Of a stretch of DNA of 43,238 bases, positions 16,006 through 24,879 are shown piece after piece. The notes beneath the pieces are model-generated. The model was not told the origin of the DNA. It saw only the letters and a program-made list of their open reading frames with translations, and did not search any database. How positions within the stretch are numbered: the stretch's first letter is position 1; every line of letters begins with the position of its first letter. Source of the DNA: Acidobacteriota bacterium (GTDB taxonomy: Bacteria; Acidobacteriota; JAAYUB01); NCBI GenBank assembly GCA_029565065.1, contig JAKQOW010000138.1:1-43238 (forward strand). Direction: 5' to 3'. Both the position numbers and the translations under genes were made by a program.

Positions 16006-17952
16006 ATGGCCAAGATCGTGGGGATTGACCTGGGGACGACGTACTCGGCGGTGTCGGTCTGGGACGAGAAGCGGCAGCAAGCCGTGATCATCCCGAACCT
16101 GCGGGGGGCGTACACGACGCCGTCCATCGTCAGCCTGAATGACGCAGGCGAAGTGATCGCCGGCGAGGACGCCAAGCAGAATTTCCTGCGCAATCCGGAC
16201 AACACCATTTCCCAGATCAAGCGGGAGATGGGGCGGGACTTCAAGGTGACCATGGGGGGCAAGATCTACAATCCCCAGACCATCTCGGCGTTCATCCTGC
16301 GCTACCTGAAACTGTGCGCGGAGAACTACCTGGGCGAGCCGGTGCACGACGCGGTGATCACGGTGCCGGCGTACTTCGATTCGGTCCAGCACACGGCCAC
16401 CCACGACGCGGGGCGCATCGCCGGACTCAACGTCCATCGGGTGATCAACGAGCCCACGGCGGCGGCCATCGCCTACGGCGTCAAGAGCGGCCTGCAGCCC
16501 GGCGAGAACAAGGTGTACGCGGTGTACGACCTGGGTGGCGGGACGTTCGACGTGTCCATCATCAACATCACCGCGGACGACATCAAGGTGGTCGGGACGG
16601 GCGGCGACCCGCGCCTGGGCGGCCTGGACATGGACGAGGAGATGATGAAGTGGGCGCTCCGCCAGATCAAGGCCAAGCACGGCGTGGACCTGGCCGGCGA
16701 CGAGGCGGTGCGGCGCCGGCTGAAGGTGGAATCGGAAGACGTGAAAAAGCGCCTGGTGCAGATGCAGGCCACCGAGCTCAACGTGCCCTACCTGACGGTG
16801 AGCAACGGCCAGCCGCTGAGCCCGCTCCTACCCATCACCCGGGCGCAATACGAGGGGCTGATCATGCGGCTGCTGGAAAAGTCGATGACCTGCCTCGAGG
16901 AGGCCGTGGCCAGCGCCGAGAAGACGAACGATTACGGCTGGGGCGATCTGCACGGCGTGCTGCTGGTGGGCGGGCCCACGCGGCTGCCCATCATCCGCAA
17001 GATGCTGGCGGACAAATTGAAGGAGAAGTGCCCGGACCGCGAGTTCGAGATCAAGAGCGATCTGAATCCCGACGAGGTGGTGGCGCTGGGCGCGGCCATC
17101 GTGGCCGGCGGGCTCGTGCCCATCGGCCATCCGCCCGAGGTGGTGGAGGAGATGGCCCCGGAGCAACTGGAGCAGGTCAAGAAGGAGCAGGCGGCCGCGA
17201 CGGAGTCGGCGGTGCCCAAGGTGAAGATCTACGACGTCACGGGGCACTCGCTGGGGATCGCGGTGGAGGGCGTGAAATTCCATCGCATCATCGCCAAGGA
17301 ATCGGTCATCCCCATCACCCAGAGCCAGGCCGGCTTCACCAATGCCGCCGATTTCACCCCCGAGCTGCTGGTGGAGGTGTACCAGGGCGAGGAGGAATAC
17401 GTGGCCGCCAACACCAAGGTGGGCGAGGTCCGGATCCAGGGGTTGGAGCCGCTTCCGCGGGGCCAGCATGTTCTGGAGGTCAAATTCACCCTGGACGCGA
17501 GCGGCACGCTGTCGACGGTCTGCACGGACCTGCGCACGCGCCGGGTCTACGAGGGATCGTTCAAGTTCGACGGGATCACCCGCATGGACGAAGATACGAT
17601 CAAGAAAAACCGTGAGCTGGTGATGCAGGCCATGGCCGGCGCCTACGGGGCGCCCGGCGGAACGCCTGACGGGACGCCGCCCGCCGCGCAGCCGCAGCCG
17701 CCCGCGCCGGGCCCGGCACAACCGGGCGCCACGGCGCCGGTGCCCGGTTTGCCGCCCGAAACGATCCCCGCGTCCTGGAACGCCGTCTGGGAGAAGGCCC
17801 AAGCCTTGGCGCGCAGCTTGCCACCGGACAAGCAGGCCCGGCTCGTCGCGGCGATGAACGGATTCGCCCAGGCGGTGGCGAGCGGCAACGCCGACGTGAT
17901 CGAGGACAAGGCGTACATCCTCCAGGACACCATCTACGAGGTGGGGAGCTGA
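16006..17952 (+). CDS. Hsp70/DnaK-family chaperone, accessory type with intact ATPase motifs
   Basis: 648 residues. The nucleotide-binding domain (about 1-370) has all Hsp70 motifs: GIDLGTTYSAV, IKREMG (the catalytic-lysine block), INEPTAAAIAYG, YDLGGGTFDVSI and LLVGGPTRLP. A charged insertion (about 375-405) replaces the usual hydrophobic VLLLDV linker, then a substrate-domain-like beta region follows (SLGIAVEGVKF, VEVYQGEEEYVA, LEVKFTLDASG). The helical lid is short and lies after a Pro/Ala-rich stretch (about 545-585). ATPase activity is expected, but coupling to substrate release may differ from DnaK because of the altered linker and lid. AAGGAGAG precedes the start. It sits between the GrpE-like and pseudokinase genes and is distinct from the housekeeping DnaK at 30393. 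Confidence 0.92.
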   Translation: MAKIVGIDLGTTYSAVSVWDEKRQQAVIIPNLRGAYTTPSIVSLNDAGEVIAGEDAKQNFLRNPDNTISQIKREMGRDFKVTMGGKIYNPQTISAFILRYLKLCAENYLGEPVHDAVITVPAYFDSVQHTATHDAGRIAGLNVHRVINEPTAAAIAYGVKSGLQPGENKVYAVYDLGGGTFDVSIINITADDIKVVGTGGDPRLGGLDMDEEMMKWALRQIKAKHGVDLAGDEAVRRRLKVESEDVKKRLVQMQATELNVPYLTVSNGQPLSPLLPITRAQYEGLIMRLLEKSMTCLEEAVASAEKTNDYGWGDLHGVLLVGGPTRLPIIRKMLADKLKEKCPDREFEIKSDLNPDEVVALGAAIVAGGLVPIGHPPEVVEEMAPEQLEQVKKEQAAATESAVPKVKIYDVTGHSLGIAVEGVKFHRIIAKESVIPITQSQAGFTNAADFTPELLVEVYQGEEEYVAANTKVGEVRIQGLEPLPRGQHVLEVKFTLDASGTLSTVCTDLRTRRVYEGSFKFDGITRMDEDTIKKNRELVMQAMAGAYGAPGGTPDGTPPAAQPQPPAPGPAQPGATAPVPGLPPETIPASWNAVWEKAQALARSLPPDKQARLVAAMNGFAQAVASGNADVIEDKAYILQDTIYEVGS

Positions 17953-17955
17953 CGC

Positions 17956-19596
17956 ATGACCACGACGGCCATCGGTCATTACCAGGTGGACGACACCCCC
18001 GCGGCGTGCGATGCCTACGGGGCGCTCTTTGCCGGCACCGATTCCCGGTCGGGTGACGCCGTATACGTCAAGGCGCTCCGGCCCGCCGGCCCCGGCGCCG
18101 CCGACCGCGCGCCCGCCGATGCGTTCGGCGGGCTGCTCCACGAGGCGCTGCTGCCGCCGCGCGACGAGGTGGCGGTGGGCGCCGAGCGCTACACGGTGGT
18201 GGCCCGGCCCGAGGGCGAGCTCCTGGCCGCGTGTCTGGACCGCCTGCGCCGCGGCGGAATGGCCGGCCGCCACCAGCTGCTCATGATCATCCTGGGCGTC
18301 GCCCGCGGTGTGGAACAACTTCACAATCGCCGCCTCATCCACGGGCAGGTCAATCCCGCGGCCATCGTGGCGCGTTGCCAGACGCCCCTGCAGGCCTTCC
18401 TGCTCTGCTTCGGCGCCGCGGAGCCGCTCCCCGGCCACCGCCTCATTGCCGACAATCCGTTTCTCCAGTTTGTGGCGCGGGAGCAGCTACGGGGCGGCGG
18501 CGGCCAGGCATCTGATATCTACGCGCTGGGGATGCTCCTGTACGCCGCGTTCAGCAAGCATCCGCCGTTTGCCGCCGCGATGCCGTGGGCGACGGCCGAG
18601 CAGATCATGTGGGGCGAATGCGCCCCCTTCGAGCCGCTGCTGGACGACCTGCCGCCGGCCATCGGCCAGGCGGTGGCGCCGTATCTCGAAGCCGTCGGCG
18701 CCGTGGCCGGCAAGGCGCTCCACCGGGACCCCCGGGCCCGCTATGCCAACGTCGGCGAGATGATCCGGTTGCTCGACGACCTGGCCCGGCGCCTGGCGCC
18801 GGTGGAGCTCGGCATCCAGCTCTACGAATCCCGCCGGTTCGATCTGGCGGCGGCGGTCCTCGCCGAGGCGACCGCCGGGCCCGACGCCGCCCGGGCCCAC
18901 CTGTTCCTCGGCCGCGTGTACGGCGAGGGGCTCGGTGACTACGAGAAGGGGGTGGCCGCCTTCCGCCGGGCGCTCAAGGAAAACCCGGCCCTGACCAGCG
19001 CCCGGGAGGCGCTGGCGGACCACTACGCCCGCTTCGACCACTACGCGCTGGCCAAGCGGGAGATCCTCGAGTTGCTGGGAGCCTCTCCCGACAGCATCCC
19101 GCTGATGATCCGCTACGCGGACATCCTCCGCCGCGCCGGCGATGCGGATCCGGCCGTCAACGTGCTGCGCCGCGTGGCGGAGCTCAATCCCTATCACCTG
19201 GCGGCGCGCGCCCAGGCCATCCGGCTGCAGATCGACCGCCAGCAGTTCCAGCCGGCGGAGGCCGAGTGCAACGGAGCGCTGGAAGTGATCCAGAAGGTCA
19301 TCCATCTCGGCAATCTGAACCCGGCCGAGGTGGCCGAGATCTACACGCTGCGCGCGCGGCTGCACCGGCAGCGGCGGATGGCGGACCGGGCCATGACCTG
19401 GGCCCACAAGGCGCTCGACGTCTTCCCGGCGCACGCCGACGCGCACGTCCTGCTGTCGGAACTCCACCTCGAGGCGGGGCAGACCGAGCAGGCGATCGAA
19501 CATTTCCTCGCGGCCATGAGCCTGTCGTCCGACCAGGGGAAGATCCTGGAGGGGCTGGCCCGGCTGCTGGACCGTCCGGAATTCAGGCAGGAGTGA
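17956..19596 (+). CDS. Pseudokinase fused to TPR repeats
   Basis: 546 residues. Residues about 8-275 follow the Ser/Thr kinase fold: VYVKAL with K39, the helix GVARGVEQLHNRRLIHG, a DIYALGMLLYAAFSKHPPF segment (helix F region) and DPRARYANVGEMI. The catalytic HRDLKPxN reads HGQVNP (H129-G130-Q131-V132-N133-P134), so the catalytic Asp and Lys are gone, and the DFG is CFG (LLCFGAA), so the metal-binding Asp is gone as well. Catalysis is therefore very unlikely; a scaffolding or nucleotide-sensing role is inferred. Residues about 275-546 are TPR-like (GIQLYESRRFDLAAAVLAEA, YADILRRAGDADPAVNVLRR, LSELHLEAGQTEQAIEHFLAA). It begins 3 bp after the Hsp70 stop, so translation is probably coupled, and a physical link with that Hsp70 is plausible. 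Confidence 0.85.
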   Translation: MTTTAIGHYQVDDTPAACDAYGALFAGTDSRSGDAVYVKALRPAGPGAADRAPADAFGGLLHEALLPPRDEVAVGAERYTVVARPEGELLAACLDRLRRGGMAGRHQLLMIILGVARGVEQLHNRRLIHGQVNPAAIVARCQTPLQAFLLCFGAAEPLPGHRLIADNPFLQFVAREQLRGGGGQASDIYALGMLLYAAFSKHPPFAAAMPWATAEQIMWGECAPFEPLLDDLPPAIGQAVAPYLEAVGAVAGKALHRDPRARYANVGEMIRLLDDLARRLAPVELGIQLYESRRFDLAAAVLAEATAGPDAARAHLFLGRVYGEGLGDYEKGVAAFRRALKENPALTSAREALADHYARFDHYALAKREILELLGASPDSIPLMIRYADILRRAGDADPAVNVLRRVAELNPYHLAARAQAIRLQIDRQQFQPAEAECNGALEVIQKVIHLGNLNPAEVAEIYTLRARLHRQRRMADRAMTWAHKALDVFPAHADAHVLLSELHLEAGQTEQAIEHFLAAMSLSSDQGKILEGLARLLDRPEFRQE

Positions 19597-19608
19597 CACG
19601 GAGGGAAC

Positions 19609-22278
19609 ATGGCGCAAGCGATCGCATACGGAATCGCCCTGCTGCTCGCGGCGGGGGCCTACCAGGGCATCGTTCGCATGCATCAGCAGTACCATTCCTG
19701 GTGGCTGACCGTCTACCTGGGCTTGTGCATCGCGTTGCCCGTGGTGATCGCGGCCATCGGGCTCGCCCAGGGGCGGCCCGGTTTCAAGGCGTTCGTGCGG
19801 ACCGTGGTGGCCGCCGCCCTCGGGCTGGTGGTGCTGACTCTGGTGTACCAGCACCTGACCCAGAACTGGATCTGGGCGTGCCTAGCCGGCATGGTCATCC
19901 CCGGCCTCGTCACGTTCCTGCAGGGCTGGAAGACGGCGCAGACGCGTCTGGTGCTGAACCAGGCCATCGAGAGCTACAACCAGAACCATCACCGCGACGC
20001 CCTGACGGCCGCGCAGACGGCGCTGAACATGGCGGTGAGCCGCAGCGACCGGGACATGCAGGCCGAGGCCGAGATGATGGTGGGCGCCAGCTATGCCCAC
20101 ACGGGCGAGGGCATCCGTGCGGCCCGCTACCTGAACCGGGCCCGGTCGTACTACCTGGCCAAGGGACAACCGGACAAGACCGGCCTGGCGGACAACCTGC
20201 TGCGACAGCTCCGGGACATGGGGGTGGACGTCGACGCCTCGGCGGTGGCCGAGGGCGAGGCGGGCGGAGAGCCGGCCCGGGTGGACTGGGCGTTCGTGCT
20301 CAACGCGGTGCTCGCCGTCACCGCGCCGCTGGCGCTTGTCCGGCTATGGGGGATCGATGCCGCGGCGATGTCCGTCACCGCGGCCGCGTTGGTCGCCGCC
20401 TGGTGCTTCCTATTAATCTTCGGCGGCTACGCGGTGGTGGACCAGGTGCGCGACCGCACCGACGGCGCCCGGGTGTTCCCCCATCTGCTGCCGTACGTGC
20501 TGGCCGCGCTCACCGCCGGCGGCGCCGCCCTGGGGCTGCTCCTGTCCCGCTGGGGCGCATCGATCAGCGACTTCCCGCCGGCAGTTCGTGGTGCTCTCAC
20601 AAAGTTGACGGAGACCATCGGCGCCTGGCCGACCGGGGTGCTCTACACGATCCTGGGCGGTGCGGTCCTGGTGGGCATCCTCGTGCTGGTGGTCGCGAGC
20701 GGTCGTTCGCTGGCCGATTTCGTCCGGGTCATCGGGCAGGGCGACACGCGCCGGCGGGCGCTGGAGACGGCGCGCCTCCACCTGGATGAGGGCGAGTGGA
20801 CCAAGGCCATCGCCCAGCTCAACCGCATCGATCTGGAGACGGAGAACAATGCCGACCGCCGCAAGGAGATACTGTTCGACCTGGGATTCGCCCACTTCCA
20901 GGCCGGTCATCCCGCCGAGGCGGCCCAGGCGGTGCAGGAGCTCCTCGGACTCGACGCCGCGCACAGGGAGGGGCTGTACCTGGGCGGCTACATGGCGCTG
21001 ACCGCCGAGAAACCGGACCTGGAACTGGCGGAGCGCTGCTTCCGGAGCCTCCATGACCTGGCGCCCGGTTACCGGCCGCCCAACCTGAAGGGGAACCAGG
21101 GGAGCGCCCGGTACTACCTGTGCCTGACGCTCTATCGCCGGGCCATGGCGGTCATGGCCCGGGACGTGGACGCCGGGGCGGAGCTGCTGGCCGAGGTGGG
21201 CCGGATCGGGGCGCTGGACAAAGAGGTGGCCGACGCCCTGTTGCGGGTTCACCTGTACCGGTTCGCCGAGCTCGCCCGGCGCGGCGACTGGGCTCGCGGC
21301 GCCGACGAGGCGGAGCTGGCGCTGAAGAAGCTGGAGCACCTCGGCGGGCTGGTGAGCGACCCGCAGGAGATCGCCAGGCTCCGCGGGTTCTGTCACGCCG
21401 CCCGGGGCCTGGTGGCGCTGCGCCGGCAGGCGTTCCAGGAGGCAACCGATCAGTTCAGCCAGGCGCTCCAGGCGGTCGAGTCGCTGCGGCGGCGCGCCGC
21501 CTTCGGCGGACGCGGCGGCTCGCTGTTGGAGCAGCTCCTGCGCAACCTCGTGGAAAACGAGACCGACGGCCGCAGCATCCAGCCCGCGTTCCCATCCGGC
21601 TGTTCGTTCCTTGCCGCGATCGCCCGTCTGCGCCGGCTGCAGGAGGCGCCGGGCAAGGCGCCGGCCATGACCAAGGCCATGGAGGAGGTCCAGGGACTCC
21701 TAGAGGGAAGCGTGGCGGCCGCGCCCGATTTTGCCGAGGGCCGCGCCCTCCTCGGCCTGGTGTACTGCTACCTCGGTGCCGACGACGACCTCCGCGAAAA
21801 AGGCTTCGAGGCGCTCCAGTCGGTGCGCGAGCGGGTGGCCTCCAAGTTCGTTTCCCAGACCCTGTCGGAGTACGAGGCGGAGAAGGAGCGGCTCCGGGAC
21901 GCCCGCGAGGCCTACTTCACCCTGCTGCAGCAGTATCTCCAGTCGGCGGATGTCCCCCGCGACGAGCGCCAGGCGCTGCAGGAGACGGTGGTGCAGCGGA
22001 TGAAGGACCGCGGCCTGTATGAGTCGTTCATGGGCAAGGGCGGCCTCGAGATCCATTCCGAGGAGGAGCCCACCGTGCAGGAATACTCCCAGCGCGCCGG
22101 CGTGCTCGGCACCAAGATCCAGAAGATCCTGGAGTCGAAGCGAGCCAGCGCCCAGTCCCCCCAGATCCAGGCTCTCATGGAGCGGCTGAATCAGCAGCAC
22201 CAGGCGCTGGAAGGGGCGGTGAAATCCATCACCGACCTGGAGATGAAGATCCTCCAGGAAGCGTTGGGTATCATGTAG
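19609..22278 (+). CDS. Polytopic membrane protein with TPR-like cytoplasmic regions
   Basis: 889 residues. Four hydrophobic helices occupy about 3-107 (for example IAYGIALLLAAGAYQGIV, LGLCIALPVVIAAIGLA and LGLVVLTLVYQHL). A TPR-like block follows at about 108-210 (LNQAIESYNQNHHRDALTAA). Four more membrane helices lie at about 225-360 (VLAVTAPLALV, FLLIFGGYAVV, VLAALTAGGAALGLLL, ILGGAVLVGILVLVVA). The long C terminus has further TPR-like units (LDEGEWTKAIAQLNRI, DLGFAHFQAGHPAEAAQAV) and ends in charged helices (about 700-889), probably coiled coil. It is the only clear membrane protein of the operon and so may anchor or execute the system at the inner membrane. No family name is recognised. 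GGAGGGAAC precedes ATG 19609; the gap from the pseudokinase is 12 bp. Confidence 0.75.
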   Translation: MAQAIAYGIALLLAAGAYQGIVRMHQQYHSWWLTVYLGLCIALPVVIAAIGLAQGRPGFKAFVRTVVAAALGLVVLTLVYQHLTQNWIWACLAGMVIPGLVTFLQGWKTAQTRLVLNQAIESYNQNHHRDALTAAQTALNMAVSRSDRDMQAEAEMMVGASYAHTGEGIRAARYLNRARSYYLAKGQPDKTGLADNLLRQLRDMGVDVDASAVAEGEAGGEPARVDWAFVLNAVLAVTAPLALVRLWGIDAAAMSVTAAALVAAWCFLLIFGGYAVVDQVRDRTDGARVFPHLLPYVLAALTAGGAALGLLLSRWGASISDFPPAVRGALTKLTETIGAWPTGVLYTILGGAVLVGILVLVVASGRSLADFVRVIGQGDTRRRALETARLHLDEGEWTKAIAQLNRIDLETENNADRRKEILFDLGFAHFQAGHPAEAAQAVQELLGLDAAHREGLYLGGYMALTAEKPDLELAERCFRSLHDLAPGYRPPNLKGNQGSARYYLCLTLYRRAMAVMARDVDAGAELLAEVGRIGALDKEVADALLRVHLYRFAELARRGDWARGADEAELALKKLEHLGGLVSDPQEIARLRGFCHAARGLVALRRQAFQEATDQFSQALQAVESLRRRAAFGGRGGSLLEQLLRNLVENETDGRSIQPAFPSGCSFLAAIARLRRLQEAPGKAPAMTKAMEEVQGLLEGSVAAAPDFAEGRALLGLVYCYLGADDDLREKGFEALQSVRERVASKFVSQTLSEYEAEKERLRDAREAYFTLLQQYLQSADVPRDERQALQETVVQRMKDRGLYESFMGKGGLEIHSEEEPTVQEYSQRAGVLGTKIQKILESKRASAQSPQIQALMERLNQQHQALEGAVKSITDLEMKILQEALGIM

Positions 22279-22308
22279 GCGGCCGGCCGAAGGAACAGGT
22301 GAATCGCT

Positions 22309-22515
22309 ATGGCCAAGGAACAGCAGGGAACGCAGGCGGCGCAGATGGGCGAGTTGCTCAGCCGACTCACGCCCGTAGCCATCGAGACAGAGAAGCTGAG
22401 CCCCCAGCTCGAGGACATCCCGCTGGAGAACCAGCTCCTGAAGATGGCGGACGTCACCCTCGAGCAGGAGACCGGCGTGCTGCAGGACGTCCTGAAGACG
22501 ATGGGGAAGCTGTAA
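22309..22515 (+). CDS. Small hydrophilic protein of 68 residues, unknown
   Basis: A short open frame between the membrane protein and the metallopeptidase, 30 bp and 10 bp from its neighbours. It is hydrophilic, probably helical, with an acidic middle (ETEKLSPQLEDIPLENQLL) and no Cys or membrane segment. Codon use matches the flanking genes, which argues that it is real. It may be a small subunit, inhibitor or activator of the adjacent peptidase; this is inference from position only. Confidence 0.6.
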   Translation: MAKEQQGTQAAQMGELLSRLTPVAIETEKLSPQLEDIPLENQLLKMADVTLEQETGVLQDVLKTMGKL

Positions 22516-22525
22516 GCGAGCGGGT

Positions 22526-23230
22526 ATGGGCAAACTCGCCGTGACCGACGGCCTGGTGCGCCAGCTTGTAGGGGAAATGGCCCCGCTGGTCGCCCACCTG
22601 ACCGGCTGGAACCTGCAGCTCGGCGACCTGCGGATGCGGGTGCTGCCCCGCCACCGCGGCTATGAGGAGATCGTCCTGGGCCGGATGCAGGCCGCCGGCA
22701 TCCGGGTGGATCCCGACGCTCCCCGCAATCCCCTCGAGCGGCTCACCGAGTTCATGCTGGAAGGCAACATCGCCGGGGCGTACAACCACGGCACCCGGGA
22801 GATTCTGGTTGTCCGCGAAAACGTCGACGACAGCAACCTCGACGGGCTCCGGCTGACCCTGGCGCACGAGCTGGTGCACCGCGGCCAGCACGTGCACCAT
22901 ACCCACCTCTTCGACCGGATGGACGAGGTGATGCGGGCGGCGTACGGCTGCGGCATCGAGGGGCGGGGGACCGTGGCCGAGGCCATCCGGCGCCTGCACG
23001 AGGTGGACGAGGTCATGACGGTGATGGAGAGCCATGCCGGCTACGTGGAGCGCGAGATCAAGCGCCTCTATCTGCCACGGGCCGTGCAGGAGTCCCATTT
23101 CAACCTGGCGGCCCTGATGTTCCGGGTGCTGGGGGCGCGCAAGGTCGCCCAATACACGGACGGCATCCCGGCCGTGGCCCGCGCCACCCGCGCCGGCCAC
23201 ATCGACGCCCTCTACCAGACGCTGGGCTGA
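22526..23230 (+). CDS. Zincin-type metallopeptidase-like protein
   Basis: 234 residues. LTLAHELVHRGQH contains H114-E115-x-x-H118, the zinc-binding and catalytic motif of zincins, and MESHAGYVE supplies E168 as a likely third ligand, a pattern resembling the DUF2342 zincin-like family (VEGHAEYV). Upstream, GAYNHGTREILVVREN looks like the edge strand that binds substrate. There is no signal peptide, so the protein should act in the cytoplasm, unlike most secreted zincins. As an effector or processing protease within this operon it could cleave one of the neighbouring proteins. It directly follows the 68-residue gene (10 bp). Catalytic residues are intact, but whether it is active was not shown. 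Confidence 0.8.
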   Translation: MGKLAVTDGLVRQLVGEMAPLVAHLTGWNLQLGDLRMRVLPRHRGYEEIVLGRMQAAGIRVDPDAPRNPLERLTEFMLEGNIAGAYNHGTREILVVRENVDDSNLDGLRLTLAHELVHRGQHVHHTHLFDRMDEVMRAAYGCGIEGRGTVAEAIRRLHEVDEVMTVMESHAGYVEREIKRLYLPRAVQESHFNLAALMFRVLGARKVAQYTDGIPAVARATRAGHIDALYQTLG

Positions 23231-23319
23231 TCGGACGGAGACGGTGTCGCGGCAGGCGGAGGTGACGACCGTCAGCATGGCGTTGCGTTGACTGGCTTCA
23301 CCCGGCGCGGGAGGGCATC

Positions 23320-24879
23320 ATGGCCAAGAGCATCGGCATTGACCTCGGCACGATCTACACAAAAATCGCCGTCTGGGACGACCGGCGGCAGCAAGCGGTG
23401 ATCATTCCCAACCGGTACGGAATGGGGATCACTCCGTCCGTGATCGGCCTGGATGAAGCGGGCGAAGTGGTGGTGGGGATGGAGGCCGAACGGAGCGCTT
23501 TTTTACGGCCGGCTCACACGGTGCAGTATATCAAGCGGGAGCTTGGAGATGACTGTCGAGTGACTTTGGGCGATCGGGTGTACGACCCGCCAACCCTCAC
23601 CGCCTTCATTTTGAAATATCTGAAAGCCAGCGCGGAGGACTATCTGGGGGAACCGGTGTGCGACGCGGTGATCGCCATCCCGGCGGTCAGCGACGTCAGG
23701 CACCTGGCGGCGTTCCGGGAAGCCGGCCGCCTCGCGGGATTGCACGTGCACCGGTTGGTCGCCGACACCACGGCGGCGGCCATAGCCTTGAAGCTTCGGT
23801 TCGGCGGCGCGGAGGTGTGCGGCCCCGCGCTGCTGGTCGACCTAGGCGGAGGAATGGTGAGCGTCTCGGCCGTGGACCTGGCGGACGACTGCATCGCGGT
23901 GGTGGGGACAGGCGGCGAGCTTCGGCTCGGCGGCCTGGATATGGATGAGCAGATGATGAAGTGGGCGCTCCGGCAGATCCGGGCGAAGCACAGTGTTAAC
24001 CTCGCCGGTGACGAGGCGGCGCGGCGGCGGCTGTTGGCGGAGGCGGAGAGCGTTAAACGGCAGCTGGCAGCGGCGGAGGCAGCGGAACTGAACGTGCCGT
24101 TCCTGACCGCGATCGACGGCCGGCCGCTGAGCGTGAAGCTGAGCATCACCCGAGCACAGTACCAGGAGCTGATTCAGCCGCTGCTGGCGCGGCTGGTGAC
24201 CTGTCTCGACGAAGCCATGGCCGGAGCGGAGCGGGCGGACGCGTTCGGCTGGAGCGACCTGACGGCGGTCTATATCCTGGGCGGCCCGACCCGGCTGCCC
24301 ATGGTGCGGCAATGGCTCCATGATGCCCTATCCGAGCGGTGCGGTGGGCGCGTGCCGTCGATCCGCACTGACCTCAATCCCGAAGAGACGGTCGCGCACG
24401 GCGCCGCCATCGTCGCCGGCGGCCGCGTGACCATCGGCGGTCCCCAACACCAGGAGCCGGTGGGATCGGCTGCAGAGGAGAGAGTGCCGCCGTTGTTCGG
24501 GGTGGTCGAGGTCGTCACGGCCAGACATTCGGTGGGCTTCGCGGTGGCGGAAGGAAAATTCAAGACGCTCATTCCCAGGGGGACGGCCCTGCCCGTCACG
24601 CGGTGCCTGCCCGTGTTAAGCGGAATGACCATGTTCACGACGGATCTCGTGGTGGAACTGTTCCAAGGCGAGGAAGACTACGTGGCGGCCGATACGAAGA
24701 TCGGTGAGCTGAGAATTGCCGAGCTGGATCCGCAGGCGTGCCGGTTCAACCCGATGGAGGTGGCGATCACCCTGGATGTGAGCGGGGAGATCTCGGCGGT
24801 GTGCACGGATCTGCGCACCCGTAAGCCGTATCCTTGCACCTTTATTACGAGGAAAATCACTCGGGCGGATGATGACTAG
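23320..24879 (+). CDS. Second Hsp70-like protein with degraded ATPase motifs
   Basis: 519 residues, a paralogue of the Hsp70 at 16006: long shared blocks include GGLDMDE-MMKWALRQI and RRQQAVIIPN. However phosphate motif 1 is GTIY (T to I at residue 12), NEPTAAA is ADTTAAA (the Glu becomes D149), and GGGTFD is GGGMVS (T to M179, D to S181). K72 (IKREL) and the adenosine motif GGPTRLP remain. ATP hydrolysis is therefore expected to be weak or absent. The protein ends after the substrate-domain-like beta region and lacks the Pro-rich lid of its paralogue. It starts after GGGAGGGCATC, 89 bp from the peptidase gene, and is the last gene of the rightward unit. A regulatory or decoy Hsp70 is the likeliest reading. 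Confidence 0.85.
   Translation: MAKSIGIDLGTIYTKIAVWDDRRQQAVIIPNRYGMGITPSVIGLDEAGEVVVGMEAERSAFLRPAHTVQYIKRELGDDCRVTLGDRVYDPPTLTAFILKYLKASAEDYLGEPVCDAVIAIPAVSDVRHLAAFREAGRLAGLHVHRLVADTTAAAIALKLRFGGAEVCGPALLVDLGGGMVSVSAVDLADDCIAVVGTGGELRLGGLDMDEQMMKWALRQIRAKHSVNLAGDEAARRRLLAEAESVKRQLAAAEAAELNVPFLTAIDGRPLSVKLSITRAQYQELIQPLLARLVTCLDEAMAGAERADAFGWSDLTAVYILGGPTRLPMVRQWLHDALSERCGGRVPSIRTDLNPEETVAHGAAIVAGGRVTIGGPQHQEPVGSAAEERVPPLFGVVEVVTARHSVGFAVAEGKFKTLIPRGTALPVTRCLPVLSGMTMFTTDLVVELFQGEEDYVAADTKIGELRIAELDPQACRFNPMEVAITLDVSGEISAVCTDLRTRKPYPCTFITRKITRADDD

Noticed and set aside
16006..17952. Assigning this Hsp70 as the housekeeping dnaK
   Set aside because: The gene at 30393 has the canonical linker, lid and grpE/dnaJ neighbours; this one has an altered linker and a divergent operon.
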